A DNA stretch of 64,000 bases from Pomphorhynchus laevis (Eukaryota; Acanthocephala; Palaeacanthocephala; Echinorhynchida; Pomphorhynchidae), in assembly GCA_012934845.2 (NCBI GenBank), contig WNNJ02002985.1, positions 1 to 64,000 of the forward strand. The letters are read 5' to 3'. The notes under the pieces are model-generated. The model was not told where the DNA came from. It saw only the letters and a program-made list of their open reading frames with translations, and made no database searches. Within the stretch, counting starts at the first letter, position 1. Each line of letters opens with the position of its first letter. A program made the position numbers and the translations under genes. Below are positions 1-13,700 of this stretch, piece by piece.

Positions 1-699
1 CATTTTTCTTGATTAATTTTTAAATTTCTCCATGTATAAATATAATATGTAATATTTATTTATTTATTTAGAATCTTCTTCTAAGTTGACGTTAAGCTTT
101 CAAATCAGATATATTCTTTTCAATTTCTTTTCAGTCTCTTAAGCGTATTAATTATAAATTGACTGATAAAATGTCAATGTAAAAGTTTAGGAAAAAATTG
201 CTCAGTCCCTGCCAATATTTAAATTCTTAGATTTTTTCTGATTATTTTGTATTTTATAGAAAATACAAAATAATAAGTTAAAATAAGCATTTTTGTCATT
301 CGATTATATTCTCGATTTCATTAAATATTGTTTGATGAACAATAATATCCTTATAATATAATATAATATATTTATAATATAATATAATATCTTTATAAGA
401 ATATAATATATAATATTATAATATTATTTTTTATTAAGATATTAATGTTAGATATAATAATATTAAATATTCATATTAGATTAATATTATATTAGATAAT
501 ATAATATTAAATATCTAATATATAATTAAATATTCTATTTAATATCTTTATATTAAAAGTTATTAGCTATGTATATTAATATGTAAATATTAATTATAAA
601 TAAATATATATATTCTGATTTGTCTTGATTAGTTGCTCAATTTCGCTATGTATAAATATAATATTTTTGTATATTAATTAATTGAGAATCTTCTTATAG
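1..699. other. Intron sequence with a duplicated splice-acceptor segment
   Basis: 1-106 resembles 617-722: TGTATAAATATAATAT and GAATCTTCTT.TA.GTTGAC, then GTTAAGCTTTCAAATCA. The second copy ends at the real PI4KA acceptor (TTATAG, exon from 700); in the first the AG context is changed to CTAAG. The middle (350-600) is simple AT sequence. Confidence 0.7.
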
Positions 700-1744
700 G
701 TTGACGTTAAGCTTTCAAATCATATGTATGACACTTCAGCGCAATTTGTGATGCTCTGTGGTTTGAAATTATGCACCGAAATGCTAAGCAGAACTGACGG
801 TATTAAACATCCATAATGCAGCCGGCAGATTGCATCTCATTTCTTTTAGAAGAAAAATCGGTAGATTTTGAGCAACTTTCTGACATACTAGAACAGTGGC
901 AAAATCTAAGTTTAACATATGACTATACTTCGAGTCATCCAAATAGCAGCAGCTATTGCGATGCTGAAGCAGCCTATCTTAAGTTAACGAGTTATGCTGT
1001 GAAAAGTGACTTTGATGCTGAATCGCTATTTTCACGATGTATGGAATATTTTAACCAACCGTTTGCCGAAAAGTTCAAGGATAAGTCTCAACTAAAACTT
1101 CCTGTTCTTATCGCGGTCATTGAAGTTATCACAAATCTCCCTTGTCGGCGGCCGTTTCTCGCCCCGTTTGTGGTTCGTCTTTTCCGTGATATACTTATAC
1201 GACCATCGCCCGTACTCATTTCCATGTATACGATTGTTAATCAGCAATCCAAAGTCAAGTTTACTTTATGTCACTGGTCATCGAATCAGCGCCCAAACTA
1301 TTCTTCTGACTACAGTCCTTTTAATAATGTTCGAAATTCCCTAATTGATGGACTTTGCTCGTATGTAATGGATGCTTACTATGCTTCCTACTATAATTTA
1401 CTTTTAGGGCGGTTAGAAGATGTGAAACGTTTCATGATAACGAGCTACTGAAATCACTTATACTAGCTTTATTTGCTAGGTTAACCTCTCTCAATTTGAA
1501 AAGCGAGTATTTATCAACGTTTATTTATTGCCCAACAATTATTCATTTCATGCTTAGAGATTTTTTCCTTGTTGCAAGCAACATCGTCATTACACTGGGA
1601 CAGATGGCGATTCAACTTGCAGATTTTAAAGACACTCGGACCCTTATTTTATCAAGTTTTCAGCAACACTTAACAGAATCGAAATGCCAAGATGTTGACG
1701 TGATGATCATAGATCAGCTTGGTGCTATCCTGATAAACAAACCG
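700..1744 (+). CDS. PI4KA: PI4KA helical-solenoid exons (700-799, 850-1360, 1408-1744)
   Basis: Three exons are separated by introns of 50 bp (800-849) and 47 bp (1361-1407), both GT..TTTTAG. Phases close exactly: 100 nt leaves one base, completed by AA at 850. The protein runs from [16 protein letters not shown] through the segment [15 protein letters not shown] (human RDFLVIPSPVLVKLY) to [16 protein letters not shown] (human DVLIIDQLGCLVITGN). The ATG at 816 lies inside the first intron and is not a real start; an in-frame TAA sits at 804. The region is the alpha-solenoid scaffold that contacts TTC7 in the human complex, and has no catalytic residues. Confidence 0.85.
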
Positions 1745-4700
1745 GTTTGAGTTTTTACCTCTCATATGTAGCATTTATTACTAACTAATGTTAATATAAG
1801 ATGTTCTTTAAACATTTAAAGCAATTCATTTAGAATTTAAAAAATTTGTAATTGGATCGTTTTATAGTTAACTCCTGTACAATTTAAATTATGGAGAATA
1901 TAAATTTTCCATAACATGGAAATTTTGCAAAATCGTTAACTAAAGTCTAAAATCTAAGTCGATTTAATACGATATTAAATGATTTTATTTATTTTAATAT
2001 ATAAATTAAATTAATATATATTTTTATTATTGTGAATATTGCTAACACGAGCCGCAATTTTTTATTGGTCCTTTACTGCTTCTGCTAATTCCTTGTCGCC
2101 GAAATGCTGGTTAATATTTAGCTTATATACCAAATTACACAATTAATGTGTTCTATATTTGGTGTGGGTGGTAACTAATATTCGCAATTCGAATCCACCA
2201 CACACCGATTTTTTAATCTGTTCTTATACGAAATGTTCACTGGACAGTAAACCGTAAGCTGTCTTTTTACTATTGTGAATATTGCATACACGAGCCATTA
2301 TTCTTAACTGGTCGGTTTGATATTATCCTCGTGTGGTTGTTTGAATCCTATCAGCATCACTGTACACTACAATCAGCGTGGGTGGACCTCATCAGCAGTG
2401 AGCCTACGCCTACATTTCGTGTTTCGGTCCTTTTACTGCTTCTGCTGATTCCTTGTCGCCGAAATGCTGGTTTATATTTGGCTTATATACCAAATTACAC
2501 AATTAATGTGTTCTATATTTGGTGTGGGTGGTAACTAATATTCGCAATTCGAATCCACCACACACCGATTTTTATATATTAATATATAAAATATATATTT
2601 TTATAAATTAATTTGATAATCATGGAATTTAATTTATTTTTTAATTTAATTTAATATATTTTTTATTTTTTAAATAATAAAATGATTGTAAATAGTTTAT
2701 AATAATCCATTATCGATAAACAATTATTGGAGCTGGATAAAAAACGGCGGGGAAAACTTTTATTTGATATTTAGCTAATTGATGTTTGGCTTACAATTGT
2801 AGTAATATTCTGAAGATACTAACAAAGATTAGCGAAATATCAAAATAAAATTTTCCCTCTTTGATGCAGTTCCAATAAATATTTTGAAAATATATTGTTA
2901 ATAATTATATCGTTGTAATTTTCTGAAGATACTAGCAGAGGGTAATGAAGTGTCAAATAAAATTTTCCTCCTTTCTTTGATCCAGCTCCAATAATTCTTT
3001 ATCAATAATAAATTCTTTATCAACTATTTAAATTTCATTAACTTTTTATCTACTACTGCTTTTTGTTCGACAAAATAGTTTCTTATAATATTACTGATAT
3101 AGACAATATATGTAGATTATTCCAGACAGATAATCATTTAGACCTAATCATTATACTTTAGTTAAATTTTAAGTTCATGGTTTCTGTGTAAGTTTCCGTT
3201 TGTTGTTTGAAGACAAACAACAAACGGAGTAAATTTACTTTATAATAAAATGAAATTACTTTTAATGCATGCACATTAAAAGTAATGGACGTTTGTCATT
3301 TAGTTTTTTATTGCAAGTTTTCAATTTATGACTGTTTTGTTCTAGGATTTCTCTCAAACTGATATTATCGCTCTCCTTTGCTCTTTGATTTTAAATGGTT
3401 ACGATGCTTTGGTTCAAGACACAAAGTCAAAGGAGCATGCATTTAAAGCAAGGTTCCTTTTAATTTCTTATAAATTTACTTTAAATTAAATATTTTATTA
3501 AATAAAGAAAGTCTCTATCAACGGCGGTCGCTGTGTTTGCTAATATTGCTAAAACAATTCAAAGTGACGCGCTCGGGAAAGAGCTTTTAGCCCGCTTGTT
3601 AGATTTGTTTACTAATCTAGCTTTTCGCGCTAAATCCAAAACTGGGTTTGACGTAAAGAAACTAACATCCGTATGTTATATTATACTTATATTCATATTG
3701 CTTATACTGTAGTTTTATCTTTTAGATAACACGCTACATTGGGGTATTAGGCATTTTGCTACCGATAATCGCATCTCTTCTTCAACGCATGTTACCTTTG
3801 AAGCAAGTAAATGCTCGTTTACTCAAACTTTTTCGAAGTTTATGGATATACATTTCATTCTTTTCTTTCGGCAGCAATAACAGAGGTACACTATCATTTA
3901 TTAAAATTTCGCATAATAATAAAAACACAATTTACTCTTTTAAAATCATTAATATCACCACGTTAGTTATTGGTGATAACTAACGATAACTACTTGTCCA
4001 ACTGTGTACATTATATAAACTTTTAGTTTAGTTTTCATTGTACTGGAATTTTTTGTTTTCTCTATTTAAAGATTAATTTCGAAATTATGCGATGTCCACG
4101 CCAATTTCTTAAACCGTTACATAATTGAAAATAAATGGCGTCTTGCATATTTGAAAATAAACTATATTTTATAAATACCGTAACGATTGCTCAACATTTG
4201 TTTTATAACAAACCGGCAACTATCACGTCTGTAAACGTGATAGTTGTAAACGTATCGCGTATAGCTTACAACTATACTTCCTTATCTTACAAAATATAAG
4301 GAAGATTAATGGTTATTGCTTGTTATATTTAAATGAATAGGAGTCAGAAACTGATAACATAGTAGTACCTCCTGATTACTCTAATCATTATTCTGAAACA
4401 TCGTATATTTATTAGTCTATTCATAATTGAATTGACTTTTATTTAAAATTTATTTTTTTTTATAATTTTGTATGAATTTAATTACTATAATAAATCCGCT
4501 CATCAGATTGCTTACCTTATAAGGCTATTAAAAATAAGGCTATTAAAAATATATATTTAAAAGTTTTTGATTGTGATAGCAAAAATGGTTTGTTTTTGCT
4601 AACGGTTTTTATTGTCTATTATTTAGTTATATTATGTCTATTATAAAATCATATAAACTTTTTTATTATTTATTTAATTGCTTAAATTTGAGTTATTTTA

Positions 4701-7700
4701 ATAAAACAAATAACAAAAAATACGATCAGTTAGCTGATATGATTTGTAAAAAACCAGGTTGGATTAAACTGACTAGTTTTCTAGGATCTTAATAAGTAAG
4801 GAGAAAGCAAATCTTAAGAATTATATGCACAACTATTTAGTTTTGCTAAACGTGTAAACATTTGGCAAGGTTTTTATAAAAAATAATATATTCAATAAGC
4901 AAGTAATGCAGCAAATAGACCGATAATTAAATTGATAAATAATTAATTTGAAAAACGATAAACAATTTACAAAATGCATAAATTTCGCAAAACGATTGCG
5001 AACATGATTAATTCTGTTTTATTTTCGATTAAATAAAATTCTTTTTTTTGTTAATTTTAAATTACAATATTTTAATAACGTTTCGCAATTGTTTAAATAG
5101 AATCGCATTGTTTTTACAATGTAGTTTATTGTTTTAAAATTTTAATTAACAAAATGAGTATTTAGACATTTGGCCCGAAAAGTGGATAGACAATGTCCAG
5201 TGCATAGCGGTCTTATCTCCAGCTATTGTTAATAGAGAGCATCTTCGTAATTTGGAATATAACTTTCCATTCAGTACCAAGAATGTGTCAAAGGTTGTTC
5301 GTATTTTAATCTTTTCAACATTTCCATAAATGTTTTCAGCTAGAAATTCAGAATCTGAAATTGAAAGTGGTGACAGAACTAGGAGGCGTTGAAACTAAGT
5401 ACATTGTTGATCGTATGTCATACGTACAAACCGCATATCTATATGCCATTTACACTTTGGAAACTTTAAGGTATCACTTTGCAAGATTTTGTTTTGAAGT
5501 GTTTTTACAAAAACATTTGTTGCTTTATAGATTACAATGCATTTTTATAATGTTGAACATTTTATGTATAGAGGAATTCATGGATACCACATAATATAAA
5601 ATATAATCTATTAAATAACGAAATTTTAAGAATTGCCATAATATGTATTGATATTGGTTTAGAAAATTATTTATATAATTTAATAAATACATATTTTAAT
5701 TTAGGCTCTTATAAAATTTATAGTATAAAATGCGTAGACTCAGTTAGCTGATCTTATTATTTTTAATCGTCTTTGATATAATTATTTTAATCTTAATATT
5801 TTCAATAATAAAAATATTAAAATATTTTAACATTTCAAAACGTTTTTAATATCAAATCTTTATAAAATGTGTTTGACATTCAAATTCATGATTATTTCAA
5901 TATAAACATTTAAAAATTTTAGATTTTAAAAATATTTTAATTTGATTATTAATTATTTATAATTTAAATTTTTAATAATTTTAATATTATAAAGAAGATT
6001 TTTTGATGACATTAAAAAATTAGCATTTTATGTTTGATAATTTCAGGTTCTTATTTTTAATGTGAATTTATTTAGAAATTTTGATCAAAGTTTTATTTTA
6101 GTGAAAACGTTGAAATTGAACTTTTTTAAATTTGATAGGGCAAAACATGCAAATTGTGAAGACGGTTTTAACATGATATTTGTTTATCTCGAGGAGATTA
6201 CAATCCAACGAGATAAATCAGGTAGACTATAAAATGCTTTAGTTCATAGTTGTTTGTAATCAATGATTGTTTTGTTGGTTTTCATTACATTTCAATTATA
6301 AAATGACATTATAAACCTGATAGGAGTTCCTCATAACTACATATATTACCTATACTGCTTGTTATTTATAAGTCAATTCATTAAAATTGACTTATAATAA
6401 AATCAATTAAATTTTAATGTATTAACTGAAAATTTATAATCAAATAGATTTAAATGATTATTTGATGATTATTTGATCAATTATTTAATGATTATTTGAT
6501 TTGAAATAAGATAAATAGTATATTATTCAATTTAAATTTTACTTCAAGCTGTTAAAAATGGTGATGATATTTCTTTATCAACCATTTTTTAAAACGTTTA
6601 CTAACAAAATATTAATTTAAAAGCGTAACTAGTTTGATTTTTTAAAAGTACTACCAGCTTTGCTTTCCCCGTATTGATTACAACATAAGTTTTCTCATTT
6701 ACTCTCACATCAATGCCATTTCAATTCTTACATATATTATTCACACCGCAACTCATATTCTTCTATTTCTCCGTCGTTTCGATCTCATTTATCAACATAT
6801 AGCCGAACTTAAATGCTATATCGTATTTCGGCTTGCAACTTTTCTTCTGCTCATCTTCACATTTCGCATTTACTTTCATCCAATTTATTCTCTTGAACAC
6901 CTGACTCAATTATTAAACAACAGTCAACAATGTTTGTTGAACAATCGCCATTTTAATGAATGAAATTAAATTCAATGAATTTCAACAATTTCAACAAATG
7001 TTTCTGCAATTAATTATCAGTAAAATATTTTATATATATTTATATTTTAATATATTAAATATTTTTATTAATTTTCTCTCAACTTAAATATTAAATAATA
7101 AAGAAAATAAATAATAAGTAATTATTTAATAGCATTACTTTTTTTATTCGGTATTGTTAGGGGTGCCTGAAAGGGTACTTATATTCGTGTTGGACAGTCC
7201 TTTTCTGACATTAGAACATTACATAACTTGAATATGTCGTCGGCGCATCTTGATTCTGAAGATTCCTTTACTGATTTACTTAGTGTTAGTTCATCGAAGA
7301 GGATTTTACTGAAATCAATAACTTGACCAACAAGAAATTCGAAATCGTCTAGCGTAATAACATTTTCTATCGGACAAATAAGTCTACCATTGATTATTAA
7401 TCCTGTTTGTCCTGACTTAATCCCTATTGATTAAAAATAAAACAAAAGATTAATCGTATATTTTACATTATGTAATCAATTATAAATTAAAAATTCAAGA
7501 AAAATATACATCAACATTTAAAATATTTACAATTAAATAAAATTGGATGGATTTGCAATTATATTTAGCAATATCAGTAAAATATTTTATATTTTAATAT
7601 ATCAAATATTTTTATTAATTTATCTCAACCTAATTATTAAACAATAAATATAGCGTATTATATTAAATAACTACTTAGTTTTCTATAAATTAGAAAACTG

Positions 7701-10700
7701 AGTCCCAGTTTTTGCGCATTTGAATCCTTAGAATTTGTCACTTCAGACTGTAATAAAAATAATTTTTTACTAAGCCATCTGCTATTTAGATATCTGGAAA
7801 TGCCTTCTGTTAATCGCCACAAAGTGTTTTCACATTTACATCGATAATCTTAAATTGAAGGTTAGATCCATTTAATTCGAAATTATGAGGTTTGCTCAAA
7901 CTTACAAATTAAGATGAATTTAAATTAATAATAAATTAACAGATCAACTTAAATTTACTAATTTTATTAAATATTTTAGAAGTTCTTCGTAAAAGCTAAA
8001 AATATGTTTACTTGAAAATTGTTTACTTTAATATAAAAAAGATTTTTGACATTTTGTTAGTAACAATTATATAATTTATTAATCACATATAAGTATATAA
8101 TGCTTCGCCTTTTAAACACTTGTAATATAATATATAATTTGCGATAAAATGTACCCGTTCTATATAGACATTTCATATGACTTGTAACTGCTATCTATTT
8201 CTCGTTCTATTTAGTTGTATCATGTGAAATGAGAAAACAAAATAAAGTGTTTTCATTGATTTTATCATGAACGCCAGTCAGTCCATGATTTACGAAACTA
8301 TTTTTTAAATAATAATATATTTAAGTAATGACCAATCATTGATACAGGTAATTAGTAGATACTACACATGATGTAGGAAATCATTATGAGGTAAAAGGTC
8401 AAAGTTTATTTATTTTTTAAGAATTAAATATACATGCTAGTCACTAATAAAAAACACTTTTAAATTTTTTATATAAACAGTTTTAAATAAATCAATACAT
8501 TTAATTAGATTTTGGTTCCTGTTAATCTATAGAAAAGAGTTTAAATCGAACCTAGTTTTGTGATTCGCAATCTTAATTGGTTACGAATCAAATAACTTAT
8601 GTTCAAAATTAACATAAGTTATTCGAGTTTTTGTTTTAGTTTGGGTAATATGCGAAAAGTATCTTATTCACAAAAGTACTTGCAAAACGAGATAAAATAC
8701 GGCGAGCATCACCACACAAACTTGGATATTCAATGACATACAGATTTTTTTAGGTTCTATTTTGGCATCAAAAATATTTTGAAAAATAGATTAAATGGTT
8801 TGTAAGAATAGTTTATATTTTTTCATTATTCGTCGGTGAGATTGCTGATTTATGCGCTTCCCTCTACAATTTGACGAATCCGTGTTTCTTTTGTGATATA
8901 TAATGTTGGTTTGTATTCTATTTTTATTACACTTAACACAGTATTACATAGCAAGCAAATCGTTTAACATAGATACTATGTAACATATACTTTGGTATAT
9001 TCCATCTCTTTGTTATAGTATCTGTTTTCTTCCTCTAATGGATAAATATGTATTTCTTTAAAATATAAATTTATCTAAAAATAAAATATATTTTAGTGGG
9101 AAAATAACGTTTTAACTGCAAAACACATTTAAAAAATTGTGAAATTATCTGAGCATATAAACAAATATCTTATAAACTAATCAATAAAATAAATTAGCCC
9201 ATGAGTCCGAATCGTACTTTAATAAATCCTTTGTAGTTTAAACTGCAAAACACATTAACCTCATCATATCAAAAAATATCTTATGGATTAATAAAGAAAA
9301 TAAATTTTATGCATTGAAATTTGTAAATACTCTTGAAAGCCGCACAAAATGTTCCGAAGGTCGCATGCGACCTTATGGCAACAAGTTTCCCACCCCTGAT
9401 CTACATACTTCACTAAAAAGGTTTTTATCACTAAACTAATGTTGAACTTAAATGATTAATTCAACTTAAAATCTAATAAAATCTTGAAAGTTAGGAAATA
9501 TAATGTAAATTTAATTGAAATTAAATTCAATTGAATTTATCCAAACATAAATATTTTCTTTATTATTAACAGTTGCTATCAATATCAATGGAGAACCTGA
9601 TGCTTTTTTCAATCAAGGCGAATTATAGATGCCGTTTGATTTAAGCCAAATCTAGATGGCAAATCTATATTTAAGGCAAATCAATTTTAATAGTATCTAG
9701 CTACCACGTTATAAGTATGCTACATTTTTCATAACAATGACATGTAATATAGCGAATCCCATTCTTTATTATAGTATCTGTTTTATTAATAGAATCTCCT
9801 TTTTCGTTTATTGTTTATAATGAATAAAAATGTGAAACAAAAGTGTTTAAACTGCAAAACACATTTAAAAATCGTGAAATTATCTCAGCATACAAAAAAA
9901 TCTTATGAATCTTATTTAAAAATCTTAAATTAGCCCATGACTCCGCATCGTGCTTTATTGCATCCTTTGTAGTCACTCTGCTAGGTTATATTAATCCAAG
10001 TGCCGGACATGCACTTCGTTTAATGAAAATACGGCATCAAATACAAATGTTTGCACCCATGTAATATAGTGTATCCCATTCTTTATTTTTAGTATCTGTT
10101 TTATTCCTCGAATCTCCTTTTTTGTTTATTGCTAGATTTTAATAGTAATAACCTGAGATTTTACATTTTGACATTTTACAATAACCTGAGATTTTACAGT
10201 CAAACGAAATGACATTTTGCTAAATCTGAACAAGACGTTTTTTAATGCCACTTTTTAAAAAAAATGTGAAACCACTTGGACAATTTGCGACATGGTAAAA
10301 ATCAAAATTAAAAATGGTATTTATTTAAAAACCTTTCATGTATAATTCAAAATATTATTTTAAAATATTATTTTATGATTAAATTTAATATATTACAAAT
10401 TTTAATATACTATACTTTTTTTACAAATTATTATTTAATAAATCCATGAATTGATTAACAGGATTTGAACTTTAAATTTTATGTTTAATGATTTAGAAAA
10501 TTGATTCGAAGAGAGATGAGTATATAATCAACTTAGCATTTATTTTGCTTGGCAAAAGCTGTAGTCTTTATCCACCATTAAGCAAAAGTGCTAATTCATG
10601 GTTGCATACATTGATGTCCAAAGAAAAGTTGGTATATTTTAGCTGATGAACATTTAATAAAACTTTTATAGATTTCCACATTTAATTTGGGATTATCGGA

Positions 10701-13700
10701 TTATACAAGTTTTAATCGATCTTACAGAAATACTTGATCGATCCCTTAGTATCGAAAGTGTAAATGAAGTTTGCAACATTATAAAAATCAGAGATACAAA
10801 TATTGAGCTACTCTATCACGACTCTCTTACTGAAAGATCGGTAAGCAGTTTAATTTATTTTTGTAGCATTTAAAGAGTTATTAATAAATTAATATAAAAC
10901 ATATTAATATTCCTGTTTATAAATAAAATAAATAATAAAATAAATAGTAAAATAATTTTATTTTATAATTTTATAAATAAAATAAATAATAAAATAATAA
11001 TTCGCTTTTTATATATAAACAGCGAATTTGCAGTTTTGTCTGTAAAATTAAAGTTTCTGAAAATAAATATTTTGAAAATTTACTTGTCATCAAGTAAAAA
11101 GCACATTTTTTCAAATCATCATTTTTAAATAGAAATTATAGATATTTTCAAAAATAGTATAAATTCAGTTAATTATTGTTTCCCAAACTAGTTTTTGCGT
11201 GGAGATCTCGCATTTGTTATGCTAAGATTTTTAAATTTAATCAGTCACTTGATTGATTTAGCTTAATTAATATCAATTGATCGAGTTCATTTCCCACGAC
11301 TCTATTGGACGTTGAAATGAAGAAATAATTTAAAACTCAGAATTAAATTAAAAATCAGTATTTAATGAATTACAAATTAGTTATTTACAAAATAATTAAT
11401 TTTTATTTTAAAAATTAATTTATATATAATTTATATTATTTAAATATAAATTAAAAAATCAAATGCAAAATGTATTAATTAAATTATAAATTAATTTTAA
11501 ATGTAATCTTGAATTTCATCAAATTAAAAAAAAATATTTTTTTTTATTTTTGTTACACCAATTTTCAATTAATGACGAACTTATTTCAAATATATTATTT
11601 ACAAAACAAAATCTAAAGTTTATTAATGACCCTTATTTATTAATGACCCTTCCTAATCATTCTTAATCAGTGCATGTGTATTGATAGTAAAGAAAAGTAA
11701 TTGATTTAGTCACGATCAGCAATTATTATTTCAAATCATCATTTTTAAATAGAAATTATAGATATTTTCAAATAATATTAATATTAATATTTTTGTTCAT
11801 TAAATAATTTGATATCTACTATTCTTTATATTTTAAGAACCTGTATCAACAAATGTCTACACTTTGCAGGAATGTAATTTCTCAGGCGCTTAAGTTTGTA
11901 CCTCTTTTAACTAAATCACATATACAAGTAAGCTTATGTTAAACTTATTTGGGTTATTTTGCTTGGCGTCTTCTAGCATTTCATTTTTAAAAAAGAGCTT
12001 TGGAGAATTGATGTTGTTCATCACCCTGGACTTAATATAGTCCTGGATATGCTCAATCAAGTTGTTAAAAAGGAAAATTACGTACGTAAATGTAACGATT
12101 TCCACATTTCGTTTTTCGTTTTCTACTTTTCACTAGCTTATATTTTGACCTATAATAAAGAGTATATTTATACTCTTTGATACTCTTTTGTATCAAAGAG
12201 TATCATTTTACTTTTGCTAATTTAATAATTTATATCTTTTCACGCTCTATCTTTGTATTTATAAATTTTTGCAAACCATAAATCGTAAAATTAAAAGTCA
12301 TCACATTCTTTATAAACTCATCTTTTGAAGAATTTATAAAGATTTTTTTTATTAAAATAAACAATTAACCCTTAGAAATTTATTGGTGATAATCTAAATA
12401 TACATTCTCACCATTCATAATTTATAATAATTAATTTTGAATAGTGAGTTATAATTAATTATGAATCACGTATAATCATTTTATATAATTTAATTATAAA
12501 TAAATAACAATTTATTGTAGTAATTTATTTAATTATAATAACAATTTACTTATGTAACAGAGAAAAAGAAAAAAGAAATTAAAATGAAATTAAACCTTTA
12601 AATAAATTTAAAATCTACAAGTAAAAAATAAAGTAGTTGAAACTCCATAAAAATATGAAAAAGGCACTGATAAATGCATCATATTAAGACAAAATAACGT
12701 ACTCATTATGGATAGTTCTAAGTAGACAAAATAGACATTATTTGTTGTTTAAAAGATTGTAAAATGCCGGGTTTGTTAGATACAAAGTTAATTATATTTA
12801 TTAAATAAAAAATAGTTACAGATGATTTTAAAAATTAAACTTTTATTAAATCTAAAGTTGATTTTGAAATTTATAGACATTTGCCTAGAACGAAAATCTG
12901 GTATGCACACTACAAACTGCATAATTTCCAACGTAATTATGTAACATACTCCGGATATATCAAAAAGAAATTAATTTTCTACAATTCGCATTTAGTTAAA
13001 AATATCGCAGTTATGATTTCATATTTTCAAATTTAATCGAACAGTGTATAGCTTAGAACAACCACTTGTATGAAGAAATTACCAAAAGAAAATATTCACG
13101 AATTTCGACAAACTTCACAATCTTCATATGATCGAAGAAAATCTTAAAAATGATGGATAGTCAATAAAATTATTAAAGAGAATCAATAAAACAGTATATA
13201 TACTAATAAACATCAATATATAGTAATAAAACAGTATATTCATTTTATATTTAATTATATTATTTATTTTATAAATTATATCATTTATTTAATATATTAT
13301 TAAATTACTCAGATGTAAATATCGTCAATCACAAAATTGTAAATCTTGAACATTTCTTTGAATAAATTGAAGAAAGCGCAACATTTTGTCGCAAATATTA
13401 GAGTCAGTAAATATATACCTTATTATATATGACTGCATTAATATGACTGTGTATGTTGTTTCAGCAAGATACGATGGGACTAAAGGCGTAAACATATTAT
13501 TTCATTTCATTTATATCTCACTTCGTGTAATTCCAATATATTGTGTCGAATTTCATTTTGTTGTTAACTTGTATCTCAAATTACATTGATAAATACTTAA
13601 ATTTTTTTGATTATTTTCCTTTTAAAATCAAGTTTTGTTTTTATTTTAATACAGTATGTGTTAAATTTTACAGTGTATTGAGGTGCAATAGAGAATGGAT

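Noticed and set aside
816-849. ATG at 816 as the PI4KA start
   Set aside because: It lies inside a 50-bp GT..TTTTAG intron, and the upstream exon 700-799 continues the homology in phase.
2190-2216. tRNA gene suggested by TTCGAATCC
   Set aside because: No cloverleaf could be built around it; at most a tRNA-derived SINE B box. No complete tRNA gene was recognised anywhere in the window.
4498-4508. CTCATCAG (CTGATGAG on minus strand) as another hammerhead
   Set aside because: No CGAAAC partner or complementary helices within several hundred bases.
7700-7870. Second UGGT exon on the minus strand near the first
   Set aside because: All three frames contain stops and no stretch aligned to the expected UGGT neighbours.
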